From Enterobacteriaceae endosymbiont of Donacia cinerea (GTDB lineage Bacteria; Pseudomonadota; Gammaproteobacteria; Enterobacterales; Enterobacteriaceae): DNA of 64,000 nt. A model generated the notes under the pieces. The model saw nothing but the letters and a program-made list of their open reading frames with translations. It did not search any database and was not told the origin of the DNA. Shown here one piece after another: positions 11,271 through 20,846 of the stretch; position 1 is the stretch's first letter, and each line of letters starts with the position of its first letter. The DNA lies in assembly GCF_012569925.1 (NCBI RefSeq), contig NZ_CP046204.1, positions 126,314-190,313 on the forward strand. Direction: 5' to 3'. A program made the position numbers and the translations under genes.

Positions 11271-12587
11271 ATGAATAAAAAAATACTTATTATAGGATTA
11301 GGATTAACAGGTATATCATGTTTAAATTTTCTTTTAAAGAAAAATATTATACCTTCCGTTATGGATATATCTAATTATCCCAAATTTATAAAAAAAATAC
11401 CATCTTATGTCCCATGCCATTTAGGTTATTTTAAAAAAGATTGGATATTAAATTCACAATTAATAATTTTAAGCCCCGGTATATCAATATTTAATAATCT
11501 TTTATTAGAAGCAAAAAAAAAAGGCATTGAAATAATAGGAGATATAGAATTATTTGCTCGTTATAATAAAACACCTGTAATAGCGATTACAGGAACTAAT
11601 GGAAAAAGTACTGTTACCAACATGATTGGAAAAATTATGAAAAAAAATAATTTTAATGTTAGTATCGGGGGTAATATCGGATATCCAGTTTTAGATTTAT
11701 TATCTTTTGTTAGAGATTTTTATATTTTAGAAATTTCTAGTTTTCAATTAGAAACTATTAAAAAATTAGATGTGTATATTGCTGTTATTTTAAATATCTC
11801 AGAAGATCATATGGATCGATATCCTCTAGGTATTCAACAATACCGTAATTTTAAACTACATATTTATAAACATGCTTCTATTTGTATATATAATGCTGAT
11901 AATATATTATGTTATCCTAAATATTTTAAAAAAAAAAAAAAATATATAACTTTTGGAGAATTTTCTGGAAAATATACATTATGTTATAATAAAAAAGATG
12001 TATATTTACAAATCAATCATCAAAAAATTTTAAATTTTAATAAAACTAAATTGATTGGAATTCATAATTATTTAAATGCTTTAGCAGTATTGGCTGTAAC
12101 AGATGTATTAAAAATTTCTAAAAAAATTTCTTTACAACAAATAAGTAATTATCTAAATATGGATCATATATTACAAATAATACATATAGAAAATGGAGTA
12201 ACTTGGATTAATGATTCAAAATCTACAAATATTAGTAGTACTAAAGCTGCTTTAAAATATTTACATAAAAAAAAAAGAATTTGGTTATTATTAGGAGGAT
12301 ATGATAAAAATTGTAAATTATATTTATTAAAAAAATATTTACAAAAAAAAAATAATATTAATGTTTATTGTTTTGGAGTATTAAGAAAAAAAATATTATC
12401 TATTTATCCTAAAGCAAAAATAGTAAAAACAATACATCAAGGTATAGAACAAATAATTAAATTAGTAGAATACGGAGATGTTGTATTATTATCACCCGCT
12501 TGTTCTAGTATTGATCAATTTAAAAATTTTAAACATCGTGGACAAGAATTTGTAAGATTAGTTAAAAAATTTCATAATCCTAAATAA
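11271..12587 (+). CDS. murD: UDP-MurNAc-L-alanine:D-glutamate ligase MurD
   Basis: MurD adds D-glutamate to UDP-MurNAc-L-alanine. I start it at the ATG at 11271 (MNKKILIIGLGLTG), giving 438 residues as in E. coli. An upstream in-frame start at 11208 would overlap mraY by 52 bp and add a tail that no family member has. Motifs seen are the N-terminal nucleotide-binding GLGLTG, ATP loop AITGTNGKST near residue 105, EISSFQLE, NISEDHMDR and the C-terminal LLSPACSS.DQF..F..RG. It contains a run of 15 adenines at 11928-11942, read as five lysines in frame. ftsW, which follows murD in the ancestral order, is missing; murG begins 69 bp later. Confidence 0.96.
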   Translation: MNKKILIIGLGLTGISCLNFLLKKNIIPSVMDISNYPKFIKKIPSYVPCHLGYFKKDWILNSQLIILSPGISIFNNLLLEAKKKGIEIIGDIELFARYNKTPVIAITGTNGKSTVTNMIGKIMKKNNFNVSIGGNIGYPVLDLLSFVRDFYILEISSFQLETIKKLDVYIAVILNISEDHMDRYPLGIQQYRNFKLHIYKHASICIYNADNILCYPKYFKKKKKYITFGEFSGKYTLCYNKKDVYLQINHQKILNFNKTKLIGIHNYLNALAVLAVTDVLKISKKISLQQISNYLNMDHILQIIHIENGVTWINDSKSTNISSTKAALKYLHKKKRIWLLLGGYDKNCKLYLLKKYLQKKNNINVYCFGVLRKKILSIYPKAKIVKTIHQGIEQIIKLVEYGDVVLLSPACSSIDQFKNFKHRGQEFVRLVKKFHNPK

Positions 12588-12656
12588 TATATTTTTATAA
12601 AAAAATATTATATAATTTAAAATATTTTAATTTATATTAAATTTTTTTTTAAAAAA

Positions 12657-13721
12657 ATGAAAAAAAAAAAAAAAATTCTTATAGTAGCTGGTGGAACAGG
12701 AGGACACATTTACCCAGCTTTAAATATAGCATATAAATTAATAAAAAAGGGATGGGAAGTTCGCTGGTTAGGATCATTATCTCGAATGGAATCGCAAATT
12801 ATTCCTAAAAAAAACATACATATTTATTTAATAAAATTTTTTAGATTTAAAAATAAAAATATTTTTTCTATAATTATTACTATAATAAAATTATTAATAT
12901 CAACTTATAAATCAATTTTAATTTATAAAAAATATAAACCACATTTAGTTTTAACCATGGGGAGTTATATTTCTGGTCCAAGTGGCTTAGCTGCATGGTT
13001 ATGTAATATACCATTAATAATACATGAACAAAATAGTATTCCTGGTATAACAAATAAAATTTTATCAACAATAGCAACAATAAAAATGCAAGCATATCCT
13101 AGTACATTAAATAATGCAATATTAGTAGGAAATCCTATAAGTAAAAAAATTATTAAATTATCTTTATATAAAAGATCTATTTTAAAAATTCATAAACCAA
13201 TTCGTGTATTTATTACAGGAGGAAGTCAAGGATCAGATATTTTAAATAAAATTGGTATAAAACTAGCTGAAATTTTAAAAAATAAAATATCTATTTTACA
13301 TCAAGTGGGAAAAGGAAATTTAAAAAAAATATTTTATGAATATAAGAAAATTATTATTAATAATTTAGCTTTAAAAGAATATATAAAAAATATAGATAAA
13401 GCATATAAATGGGCTGACATTATTATATGTAGATCAGGAGCAATGACTGTAAGTGAAATTACAGCAATAGGTCTACCTGCTATTTTTATACCTTTCCAAC
13501 ATAAAGATAAACAACAATATTTTAATGCAATTCATTTAGAAAAAATAGGAGCTGCTAAAATTTATGAACAAAATAATTTAAATATTAATAAAATTGTTAA
13601 TACTATATTAACTTTAAACACAAAAAAAATTATATATATGTCAAATAAATCTTATAATTTGTCTATAAAAAATTCAACAGAATTAATTTATCAAGAATTA
13701 AATAAAATAAAAATTAATTAA
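12657..13721 (+). CDS. murG: UDP-GlcNAc lipid I transferase MurG
   Basis: MurG adds GlcNAc to lipid I to make lipid II on the inner face of the membrane. The 354-residue GT28 glycosyltransferase has the glycine-rich loop VAGGTGGHIYPAL near residue 9, the MGSYISGPSGLAA segment, LHEQN-type IHEQNS, TGGSQGSDILN near residue 187, HQVGKG, CRSGAMTVSEI near residue 260 and PFQHKDKQQYFNA. The start codon sits inside homopolymers: nine or ten T, seven A, ATG, then sixteen A (12660-12675), and no Shine-Dalgarno sequence is visible. The five N-terminal lysines are an artefact-prone stretch; the frame as deposited is intact. Confidence 0.96.
   Translation: MKKKKKILIVAGGTGGHIYPALNIAYKLIKKGWEVRWLGSLSRMESQIIPKKNIHIYLIKFFRFKNKNIFSIIITIIKLLISTYKSILIYKKYKPHLVLTMGSYISGPSGLAAWLCNIPLIIHEQNSIPGITNKILSTIATIKMQAYPSTLNNAILVGNPISKKIIKLSLYKRSILKIHKPIRVFITGGSQGSDILNKIGIKLAEILKNKISILHQVGKGNLKKIFYEYKKIIINNLALKEYIKNIDKAYKWADIIICRSGAMTVSEITAIGLPAIFIPFQHKDKQQYFNAIHLEKIGAAKIYEQNNLNINKIVNTILTLNTKKIIYMSNKSYNLSIKNSTELIYQELNKIKIN
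12660..12675 (+). repeat. 16-base poly(A) tract at the start of murG
   Basis: Sixteen consecutive adenines follow the G of the murG start codon, preceded by seven more adenines before the ATG and a T run before those. It is the longest mononucleotide run I noticed inside a gene in the window. Such tracts are known sites of replication and RNA polymerase slippage in AT-rich symbiont genomes, so a mixture of in-frame and frameshifted transcripts is plausible here. Confidence 0.9.
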
Positions 13722-13754
13722 TTTAATTATTATAAATAAGATGAAATTTTAAAT

Positions 13755-15212
13755 ATGCTTAATCAAAAAATATTAAATAATATACCAAAAATGAAAAATA
13801 TTAATTATATATATTTTATTGGTATCGGTGGTTCTGGTATGGGAGGTATTGCAACAATTTTAGCAAAACAAGGATATAAAGTTAGTGGTTCAGATTTATT
13901 TTCTAATTTTATTACAAAAAGTTTAAATTTATTAAATATAAAAATATATTTTCAACATGATGCTAAAAACATTACAAATAATATAGATCTTATTATAGTA
14001 TCTACTGCTATTAATAATAATAATCCAGAATTAATTGCTGCAAAAAAATTAAATATTACTATTCTTAGTAGAGCACAAATATTAGCAGAATTAATGAGAT
14101 TTTCTTATGGTATAACAATTACAGGAACACATGGAAAAACTACGACTACTGCTTTAATATATAAAATATTTAAATTAGCTAAATTAAATCCCACTTTTAT
14201 TAACGGAGGAATTTTAAAATTTTCTAAAGAATATGCTTATTTAGGTTCAGGTAAATATTTTATTACAGAAGCAGATGAAAGTGATAAATCTTTTTTATAT
14301 TTAAATCCTATTGTAAATATAATTACAAATATTGAAAAAGAACATTTAAATTTTTATAAAAATGATATTGAAATTTTAAAAAAAAACTTTTTAAAATTTC
14401 TAAAAAAAATACCATTTTATGGATGTATAATTATTTGTATAGATAATTTTCATAATTATGATTTAATAAAAAAAAATAAAAATATTTTAAAACAAAATAT
14501 TATCACGTATGGTTTTAATAAAAATGCTGATATTCAATTATATAATTACCGACAAAATGGTTACAAATGTAAATTTTCTTTATTAGAAAAAATAAAAAAC
14601 CTTTCTATAGAAATAGATTTAAATATTCCTGGATATCATAATGCTTTAAACGCAACAGCTGCATTTGCAATATCATCTTATATAGGAATAGATTATTCTG
14701 TAATTATAAAATCTTTAAAAAATTTTGAAGGTATTAAAAGAAGATTTGATATTTTAGGTATTTTATTCCCTCATAAAAAAACAAAATGTAAAAAAAATAT
14801 AATTATTATTGATGATTATGGACATCATCCAACTGAAATAAATATGACTATTAAAACAGCACGACAAATATGGCCAAATAAAAAATTAATAATGGTTTTT
14901 CAACCTCATCGTTATTCTAGAACTAAAAATTTATTAACTGAATTTGTAAAAATATTATCTAAAGTTGATAAACTATTTATTCTAGAAGTTTATTCTGCAG
15001 GTGAAATATTAATTGAAAATGCTAATAGTGAATATTTAACTAAAAAAATAAAAAAATTTGGTATAATTATTCCTATTTTAATTAAATCAAAAAATTATTA
15101 TGATATTATAAATAATATATATTTACAATTAAAAGGTAATGAAATATTAATTTTTCAAGGAGCAGGTGATATAAATCATATATCATCATTATTAATAAAT
15201 AATAAATTTTAA
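13755..15212 (+). CDS. murC: UDP-MurNAc:L-alanine ligase MurC
   Basis: MurC performs the first committed ligation, adding L-alanine to UDP-MurNAc. The 485-residue protein aligns with E. coli MurC (491) along its length: FIGIGGSGMGGIA near residue 21, ATP loop ITGTHGKTTTTAL near residue 124, EADESD near residue 175, NIEKEHLNFY, the YHNALNATAA segment and the DDYGHHPTE motif near residue 353, followed by FQPHRYSRT. It starts 33 bp after murG and ends 54 bp before ddl, so co-transcription along the whole cluster is likely. Confidence 0.97.
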   Translation: MLNQKILNNIPKMKNINYIYFIGIGGSGMGGIATILAKQGYKVSGSDLFSNFITKSLNLLNIKIYFQHDAKNITNNIDLIIVSTAINNNNPELIAAKKLNITILSRAQILAELMRFSYGITITGTHGKTTTTALIYKIFKLAKLNPTFINGGILKFSKEYAYLGSGKYFITEADESDKSFLYLNPIVNIITNIEKEHLNFYKNDIEILKKNFLKFLKKIPFYGCIIICIDNFHNYDLIKKNKNILKQNIITYGFNKNADIQLYNYRQNGYKCKFSLLEKIKNLSIEIDLNIPGYHNALNATAAFAISSYIGIDYSVIIKSLKNFEGIKRRFDILGILFPHKKTKCKKNIIIIDDYGHHPTEINMTIKTARQIWPNKKLIMVFQPHRYSRTKNLLTEFVKILSKVDKLFILEVYSAGEILIENANSEYLTKKIKKFGIIIPILIKSKNYYDIINNIYLQLKGNEILIFQGAGDINHISSLLINNKF

Positions 15213-15266
15213 AATTTAAAAAATTAAATAATAATAAATAACTTTAATAACTTTTAATTAAAAATT

Positions 15267-16190
15267 ATGTCTAAAAAAATAGCTGTTTTATTTGGGGGTA
15301 ATTCTCCAGAAAGAGAAATTTCTTTAAAATCTGGTAAAAAAATTTTAAATGCTTTATTAAAATTAGGAATTAATGCTATTGGGATAGATCCAATAAATTT
15401 TCCACTGTTATATTTAAATAAATATGGATTTAAAAAAGTTTTTATATCTTTACATGGAAAAGGAGGAGAAGATGGTACTATTCAAGGAATATTAAATTAT
15501 CTTAATATTCCTTATACTGGAAGTAATTTATTATCTTCTGCAATTACTATGAATAAATTTCTTACAAAAACTATTTGGAATGAATATGGATTACCTGTTA
15601 TTTATCCTCATTATTTATTAAATAAAAAAAATTTTATAAAATTAAATTATTTAAAAATTGAAAAGAAAATTTTAAAATTTAAATTACCTGTATTTATAAA
15701 ACCTAATTGTAATGGATCCAGTTTAGGTATTTCAAAAGTTGAACATTTAGATGATTTATTTAATGCAATAGAAAAATCATTTATATATAGTGATGATATT
15801 TTAATTGAAAAATATATAAAAGGTGAAGAATATACAGTAGGAATTTTAGATAAAAATATTTTACCCCCTATAAAAATAGAATATCCTGATTCTTTTTATA
15901 ATTATCAAGCCAAATATTATTTAAATACTACTAAATATTTCTGTCCTAGTGGATTAAATAAAAACAAAGAAAAAGAACTAAAAAATATAGTTCTAAAAGC
16001 ATGGAATGTAGTAAAATGTAATAAATGGGGGAGAATTGATGTTATTTTAGATGAAAATCAAAAATTTAAATTATTAGAAATTAATACTATACCTGGAATG
16101 ACATCTCATAGTTTATATCCAATAGCAGCAAAAAAAATGGGATTATCTTTTTATGATTTAGTTTTAAAAATTTTAAATTTAAATAAATAA
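15267..16190 (+). CDS. ddlB: D-alanine--D-alanine ligase
   Basis: Ddl joins two D-alanines with ATP, supplying the dipeptide used by MurF. The 307-residue ATP-grasp enzyme has the N-terminal VLFGGNSPEREISL.SG motif, HGKGGEDGTIQG near residue 63, the KPNCNGSSLGISK segment, IEKYIKGEEYTVGIL and the metal-binding end EINTIPGMTSHSL.P. Its place after murC marks it as the DdlB type of the ancestral dcw cluster. After it the ancestral ftsQ, ftsA, ftsZ and lpxC are all missing: a DUF721 gene on the other strand ends 27 bp away. Confidence 0.96.
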   Translation: MSKKIAVLFGGNSPEREISLKSGKKILNALLKLGINAIGIDPINFPLLYLNKYGFKKVFISLHGKGGEDGTIQGILNYLNIPYTGSNLLSSAITMNKFLTKTIWNEYGLPVIYPHYLLNKKNFIKLNYLKIEKKILKFKLPVFIKPNCNGSSLGISKVEHLDDLFNAIEKSFIYSDDILIEKYIKGEEYTVGILDKNILPPIKIEYPDSFYNYQAKYYLNTTKYFCPSGLNKNKEKELKNIVLKAWNVVKCNKWGRIDVILDENQKFKLLEINTIPGMTSHSLYPIAAKKMGLSFYDLVLKILNLNK

Positions 16191-16217
16191 AAAATTTGAT
16201 TTAATTAATTATATTTA

Positions 16218-16712
16218 TTAATTTTTATTAACAATACAATACGTTATTTTAATAAATTTTTTTATTATATACTTTAATTTTTTAGGACTCTGTTCTGCAA
16301 TATTTAATAATAAATTAGCACTATATTTACTTAATATTTTTTTTTTAATTTTATATTTATTGATATTATTAGCAAATTTTTTTTTAAAAAAAATAGGATT
16401 AATTTTGATATCTATTTCTTTTAAAGATGGAATAATGTGTTTTTTTAAATAATATAAAATATTAGATTTTTCAGATAAAAATCTAATCATAGAACTAGCA
16501 TTATATGTTTCTATAATTAAAACATTATTTTTAAAATTTTTAACATTATACCATTTACGTAAATGTATAGGTAAATATTTTTTAAGAAAATTATTAATTT
16601 TTATTAAAACATCTGTATGTATATATATGTTATAAAGTACATCATTATAAGATGAATAATGTTTTTTTTTAAAAATTTTATTAATCAATAATAATTTATT
16701 ATTACGCATCAT
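16218..16712 (-). CDS. DUF721 / DciA-like protein
   Basis: This 164-residue basic protein looks like the DUF721 (DciA) family: a helical start, an LP.HLR.W-type segment near residue 48, then alternating hydrophobic residues (NNVLIIETYNASSMIRFLSEK) typical of the family's KH-like core, and a helix with LKKHIIPSLKEI. It sits between ddl and secA on the opposite strand, where DUF721 genes occur in other gammaproteobacteria next to lpxC and secA. DciA is the ancestral loader or operator of the replicative helicase DnaB in bacteria lacking DnaC. The lysine-rich C-terminal third has no clear match. It is not SecM, which would be on the secA strand with a signal peptide and arrest motif. Function by inference only. 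Confidence 0.62.
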   Translation of the reverse strand: MMRNNKLLLINKIFKKKHYSSYNDVLYNIYIHTDVLIKINNFLKKYLPIHLRKWYNVKNFKNNVLIIETYNASSMIRFLSEKSNILYYLKKHIIPSLKEIDIKINPIFFKKKFANNINKYKIKKKILSKYSANLLLNIAEQSPKKLKYIIKKFIKITYCIVNKN

Positions 16713-16825
16713 TTGATCCTCTTATTTTTTTTATAAAAAATTATATATATTTTTTTTATTTTGTTAAAATAAATATTAATTAATATTTATAATTATACAA
16801 ATATCTTTTTATTAAGAGTATTTAT

Positions 16826-19564
16826 ATGTTAAAAAAAATTTTTACTAAAATTTTTGGTAGTAATAATGATCATGTTTTACGACGTATTCAAAAAACAGTA
16901 AATATTATTAATGAGATGGAAGCAGAATTTGAAAAATTAACTAATTTTGAATTACAAAATAAAACTTTATTTCTAAAAGAAAAATTAGAAAAAAATTTTT
17001 CTTTAGAAGATATTTTACCGGAAGCTTTTGCAACAGTTAGAGAAGCTAGTAAAAGAATATTTGGTATGCGTCATTTTGATGTTCAATTAATAGGAGGTAT
17101 TGTATTAAATAATAATTGTGTTGCGGAGATGAAAACTGGAGAGGGAAAAACATTAACTTCTACATTACCAGCTTACTTGAATGCTCTTACTGGAAAAGGA
17201 GTTCATATTGTTACTGTTAATGATTATTTAGCACAAAGAGATGCTTTAAATAATAGAGTATTATTTAAATTTTTAGGATTAACTGTAGGTATTAATATAT
17301 CTTCTATGTCATTAGAAGAAAAAAAAGATGCTTATCAAGCAGATATTACTTATGGAACTAATAATGAATATGGTTTTGATTTTTTAAAAGATAATATGGT
17401 TTTTGATTATACTCATAAAGTACAACGTGGTTTGCATTATGCTATTATTGATGAAGTTGATTCAATATTAATTGATGAATCTCGTACTCCTTTAATTATT
17501 TCAGGACCGGCAGAAGATAGTTCAGAACTATATGTAAAAATAAATAGTATTATTCCTAAATTAATTTATCAGTCTAAAGAAGATTCTAGTTTTTATAAAG
17601 GTAAAGGACATTATTTTATAGATGAAAAATCTCGTCAAGCATATTTAACAGAAAGAGGTTTAATATATTTAGAAAAAATATTGATAGATGAAAAAATAAT
17701 AAATAAAGGAGAATCTTTATATTCTAGTAAAAATATTATTATTTTACATCATATTATTTCTGCTTTAAGGGCACATAATCTTTTTAAAAAAAATGTAGAT
17801 TATATTTTAAAAAATAATAAAATAATAATAGTAGATGAACATACTGGAAGATTAATGGAAGGTAGAAGATGGTCAGAAGGATTACATCAAGCAATAGAAG
17901 CAAAAGAAAATGTAAAAATTAATAATGAAAATCAAACTTTAGCATCTATTACATTTCAAAATTATTTTAGATTATATCAAAAATTATCAGGTATGACGGG
18001 GACTGCTAGTACAGAATCTTTTGAATTTAAAGAAATTTATAAATTAAACACAATAGTAATTCCAACTAATATGCCTATGGTTAGAAAAGATTTACCTGAT
18101 TTAATTTATTTAACTAAAAAAGAAAAAATAAAAGCCATAATTAAAGACATAAAAGAAAAACATCTTAAGGGTCAACCTATTTTGGTTGGAACTGTTTCAA
18201 TTAAAAAATCAGAATTAATTTCTCAAAAATTAAAAAAAATAGGTATAAAACATAATGTTCTAAATGCTAAATTTCATGCTAGAGAAGCAGAAATTATATC
18301 AAAAGCAGGTATGAAATATGCGGTAACAATCGCAACTAACATGGCTGGTAGAGGTACTGATATTGTTTTAGGTGGTATTTTTATATTAAATAGTAAATTT
18401 AGTTTAGATAAATTAAAAAATTTAAAATTACAATGGAAAGTAAAACATGATGAAATCGTTAAATTAGGTGGTTTATATGTTATTGGAACTGAACGTCATG
18501 AATCTAGAAGAATCGATAATCAATTACGAGGACGTTCAGGAAGACAAGGAGATAAAGGTATGTCAAGATTTTATCTATCAATGGAAGATTCTTTAATGCG
18601 TATTTTTGCACCTAAAAACATGTTATTTTTAATGCAAAAATTAGGAATGAAATATAATGATTATATTGAACATCCTTGGATAACAAAAGCTATATCTAAA
18701 GCACAAAAAAAAGTAGAAAATTATAATTTTGAAATACGTAAACAATTACTTGAATATGATGATGTAATAAATGATCAACGATTATCAATATATTCACAAA
18801 GAAATAAATTACTAAAATCATTAAAAACTAATGAAATAATTAAAAATTTTAGAATCGATGTATTTACAAAATTAATAAATGATTATATAAAATCTGATAA
18901 TTTTATTAAAGAAAAATGGAATTTAAAAGAACTAAAAACTTATTTTTTAAATATTTTAAATTTAAATTTACCATTAAAAAATTGGATAAATATATTTAAA
19001 GAAAAAAATAAAAAAAAAATTAATAAAAATTATTTATTAAAAAAAATTATTGATTTTTCAAAAAAAGAATATTTAAAAAAAATCAATAATTTAAAAATAC
19101 AAGATATAAAAATTTTTGAAAAAAATATTATTTTAAAAATTTTAGATGATTTATGGAAAGAACATCTTGCCTCAATAGAATATTTAAAACAAGGTATACA
19201 TTTAAGAGGTTATGCACAACAAGATCCTAAACAAGAATATAAAAAAGAATCTTTCTATATGTTTAATACAATGTTAGATAATTTAAAAAAAGAAGTAATT
19301 ATTGCTTTAAATAAAGCAGAAAACAAAATAATAAATGATTATTATAAATTTGCCAGTACTTTAAAAAATACTAAAAGTATTAATAATAATATAAAAAATA
19401 ATAATTTATTAATCTTAAAAAAAAGAGTTAATGCTTATATAAATAAAGATAATAAATATTTGAATAACACTAATTTTATCAAAAAAAAAATAGGTAGAAA
19501 TGAAAAATGTCCTTGTTACTCGGGTAAAAAATATAAATTTTGTCATGGTTTAATAATTAAATAA
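16826..19564 (+). CDS. secA: Protein translocase ATPase SecA
   Basis: SecA is the ATPase motor that pushes preproteins through SecYEG. The 912-residue protein matches E. coli SecA (901) over its length: Walker [10 protein letters not shown] near residue 103, the NDYLAQRDA segment, [11 protein letters not shown] near residue 208, GMTGTA near residue 391, [12 protein letters not shown] and the [10 protein letters not shown] motif of the second motor half. The C-terminus keeps the zinc-binding SEC-C motif [14 protein letters not shown] that contacts SecB and lipids. No SecM-type leader precedes it, so the E. coli arrest-peptide control appears to be absent. It shares a strong hairpin terminator with convergent dnaJ. 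Confidence 0.98.
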   Translation: MLKKIFTKIFGSNNDHVLRRIQKTVNIINEMEAEFEKLTNFELQNKTLFLKEKLEKNFSLEDILPEAFATVREASKRIFGMRHFDVQLIGGIVLNNNCVAEMKTGEGKTLTSTLPAYLNALTGKGVHIVTVNDYLAQRDALNNRVLFKFLGLTVGINISSMSLEEKKDAYQADITYGTNNEYGFDFLKDNMVFDYTHKVQRGLHYAIIDEVDSILIDESRTPLIISGPAEDSSELYVKINSIIPKLIYQSKEDSSFYKGKGHYFIDEKSRQAYLTERGLIYLEKILIDEKIINKGESLYSSKNIIILHHIISALRAHNLFKKNVDYILKNNKIIIVDEHTGRLMEGRRWSEGLHQAIEAKENVKINNENQTLASITFQNYFRLYQKLSGMTGTASTESFEFKEIYKLNTIVIPTNMPMVRKDLPDLIYLTKKEKIKAIIKDIKEKHLKGQPILVGTVSIKKSELISQKLKKIGIKHNVLNAKFHAREAEIISKAGMKYAVTIATNMAGRGTDIVLGGIFILNSKFSLDKLKNLKLQWKVKHDEIVKLGGLYVIGTERHESRRIDNQLRGRSGRQGDKGMSRFYLSMEDSLMRIFAPKNMLFLMQKLGMKYNDYIEHPWITKAISKAQKKVENYNFEIRKQLLEYDDVINDQRLSIYSQRNKLLKSLKTNEIIKNFRIDVFTKLINDYIKSDNFIKEKWNLKELKTYFLNILNLNLPLKNWINIFKEKNKKKINKNYLLKKIIDFSKKEYLKKINNLKIQDIKIFEKNIILKILDDLWKEHLASIEYLKQGIHLRGYAQQDPKQEYKKESFYMFNTMLDNLKKEVIIALNKAENKIINDYYKFASTLKNTKSINNNIKNNNLLILKKRVNAYINKDNKYLNNTNFIKKKIGRNEKCPCYSGKKYKFCHGLIIK

Positions 19565-19576
19565 TTAAATAATTTT

Positions 19577-19626
19577 AATAAAAGAGAGTATAAAAAATAA
19601 ACTTATTTTTTATACCCTCTTTTATT
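19577..19626. terminator. Bidirectional hairpin terminator between secA and dnaJ
   Basis: Two 24-base arms (19577-19600 and 19603-19626) are perfect inverted repeats except for one A:C mismatch, with a 2-base formal loop (in practice 4 or more). The core is GAGAGTATAAAA / TTTTATACCCTC, and both ends finish in A or T runs, so it can serve secA (+) and dnaJ (-). It is the most stable hairpin I found in the window. Confidence 0.88.
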
Positions 19627-19627
19627 A

Positions 19628-20731
19628 TTAATTTTTAATGTTGTAAAAAAAGTTTTTAATTATTACTAGAAATTTTCCTATTTTAGGATTATTTTTATAA
19701 CTAAAACCTTTGTTTAATTGACATAAAATATTTTTTTGTTCATTATTTAAATTAATTGGAGTTTCCACTATTATTTTACATAATAAATCACCAAAATTAC
19801 TATTTCTTCTAATAGATTTTATCCCTTTATTACGGATCCTAAGTATTTTACCTGTTTGAGTACCTTCTGGAATTTTTAATTTTACGTAACCATTTAATAT
19901 AGGTATTTTTATATTTCCACCTAATATAGCTGTAATAAAATTAATAGGTAATTCGCAATATAAATTATTACCCTCTCTAACAAAAAGAGAATGTTTTTTA
20001 ATTTTAATTTCTATATATAAATCTCCTGATTGAGCTCCATTATCACCTAATTCTCCTTCACCATTTAATTTAATACGATCTCCGCTATCAATACCACTTG
20101 GTATCTTTACTGATAAAGTTTTATAAGTTTCTAATTTACCTTTACTTTTACAATAAAAACAAGGATTTTTAATAAAATTACCTTTTCCATGACATCTTGG
20201 ACATGTTTGTTGAACAGTAAAAAAACCTTGACTCATTTGTATTTGGCCATAACCATTACATGTATTACATTTTTGTAAAGATCCTTGAGAACCTGTTCCA
20301 TTACAATAATTACAAATTTTTAAAATAGGAATATTTATTTTTTTGGTAATTCCTTTAATTGCTTCTTCTAATGAAATTTCAATTAAATATTTTAAATCAG
20401 ATCCTTTTCTAGATTTCTTTTTATTTCTTGCACTACTTCCAAATATATCTCCAAAAACATCTCCAAAAATATCACCAAAATCAGTTGTACTATTTATATT
20501 TTCTTGTTCAAAAGCTGAATGTCCATATTGATCATAAGCAGCTCTTTTTTTTGAATCACTTAAAATCTCATAAGCTTGTTTAATTTCTTTAAACTTATTT
20601 TCAGCATTTTTATTCCCGGGATTACGATCTGGATGAAATTTTATAGCTAAACGTTTATATGCTCTTTTAATTTCACGATCTTCAGCATTCTTAGTAATAC
20701 CTAAAATATCATAATAATCTTTTTTTGACAT
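19628..20731 (-). CDS. dnaJ: Chaperone DnaJ (Hsp40)
   Basis: DnaJ delivers clients to DnaK and stimulates its ATPase. The 367-residue protein has all class A parts: J domain with HPD (KFHPDRNPG) near residue 33, the glycine/phenylalanine-rich linker with repeated GDIFGD units near residues 76-92, four CxxCxGxG-type zinc repeats ([32 protein letters not shown]) from about residue 140, and the substrate-binding C-terminal domains. The fourth repeat has SKG instead of GxG but keeps both cysteines. It lies 115 bp downstream of dnaK, presumably co-transcribed from the heat-shock promoter. Confidence 0.98.
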   Translation of the reverse strand: MSKKDYYDILGITKNAEDREIKRAYKRLAIKFHPDRNPGNKNAENKFKEIKQAYEILSDSKKRAAYDQYGHSAFEQENINSTTDFGDIFGDVFGDIFGSSARNKKKSRKGSDLKYLIEISLEEAIKGITKKINIPILKICNYCNGTGSQGSLQKCNTCNGYGQIQMSQGFFTVQQTCPRCHGKGNFIKNPCFYCKSKGKLETYKTLSVKIPSGIDSGDRIKLNGEGELGDNGAQSGDLYIEIKIKKHSLFVREGNNLYCELPINFITAILGGNIKIPILNGYVKLKIPEGTQTGKILRIRNKGIKSIRRNSNFGDLLCKIIVETPINLNNEQKNILCQLNKGFSYKNNPKIGKFLVIIKNFFYNIKN

Positions 20732-20846
20732 AATAAATTATTGTCCTAATCTTTAATCCCATAATTTTGTAAATATGTATTATTTATAAAAGATAAATAA
20801 TACTAATAAAATAATTTAATAATTTATTTATAAGATTATTAAATAA

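Noticed and set aside
16713-16825. Possible SecM arrest peptide upstream of secA
   Set aside because: The 113 bp spacer has no ORF with a signal sequence or arrest motif.
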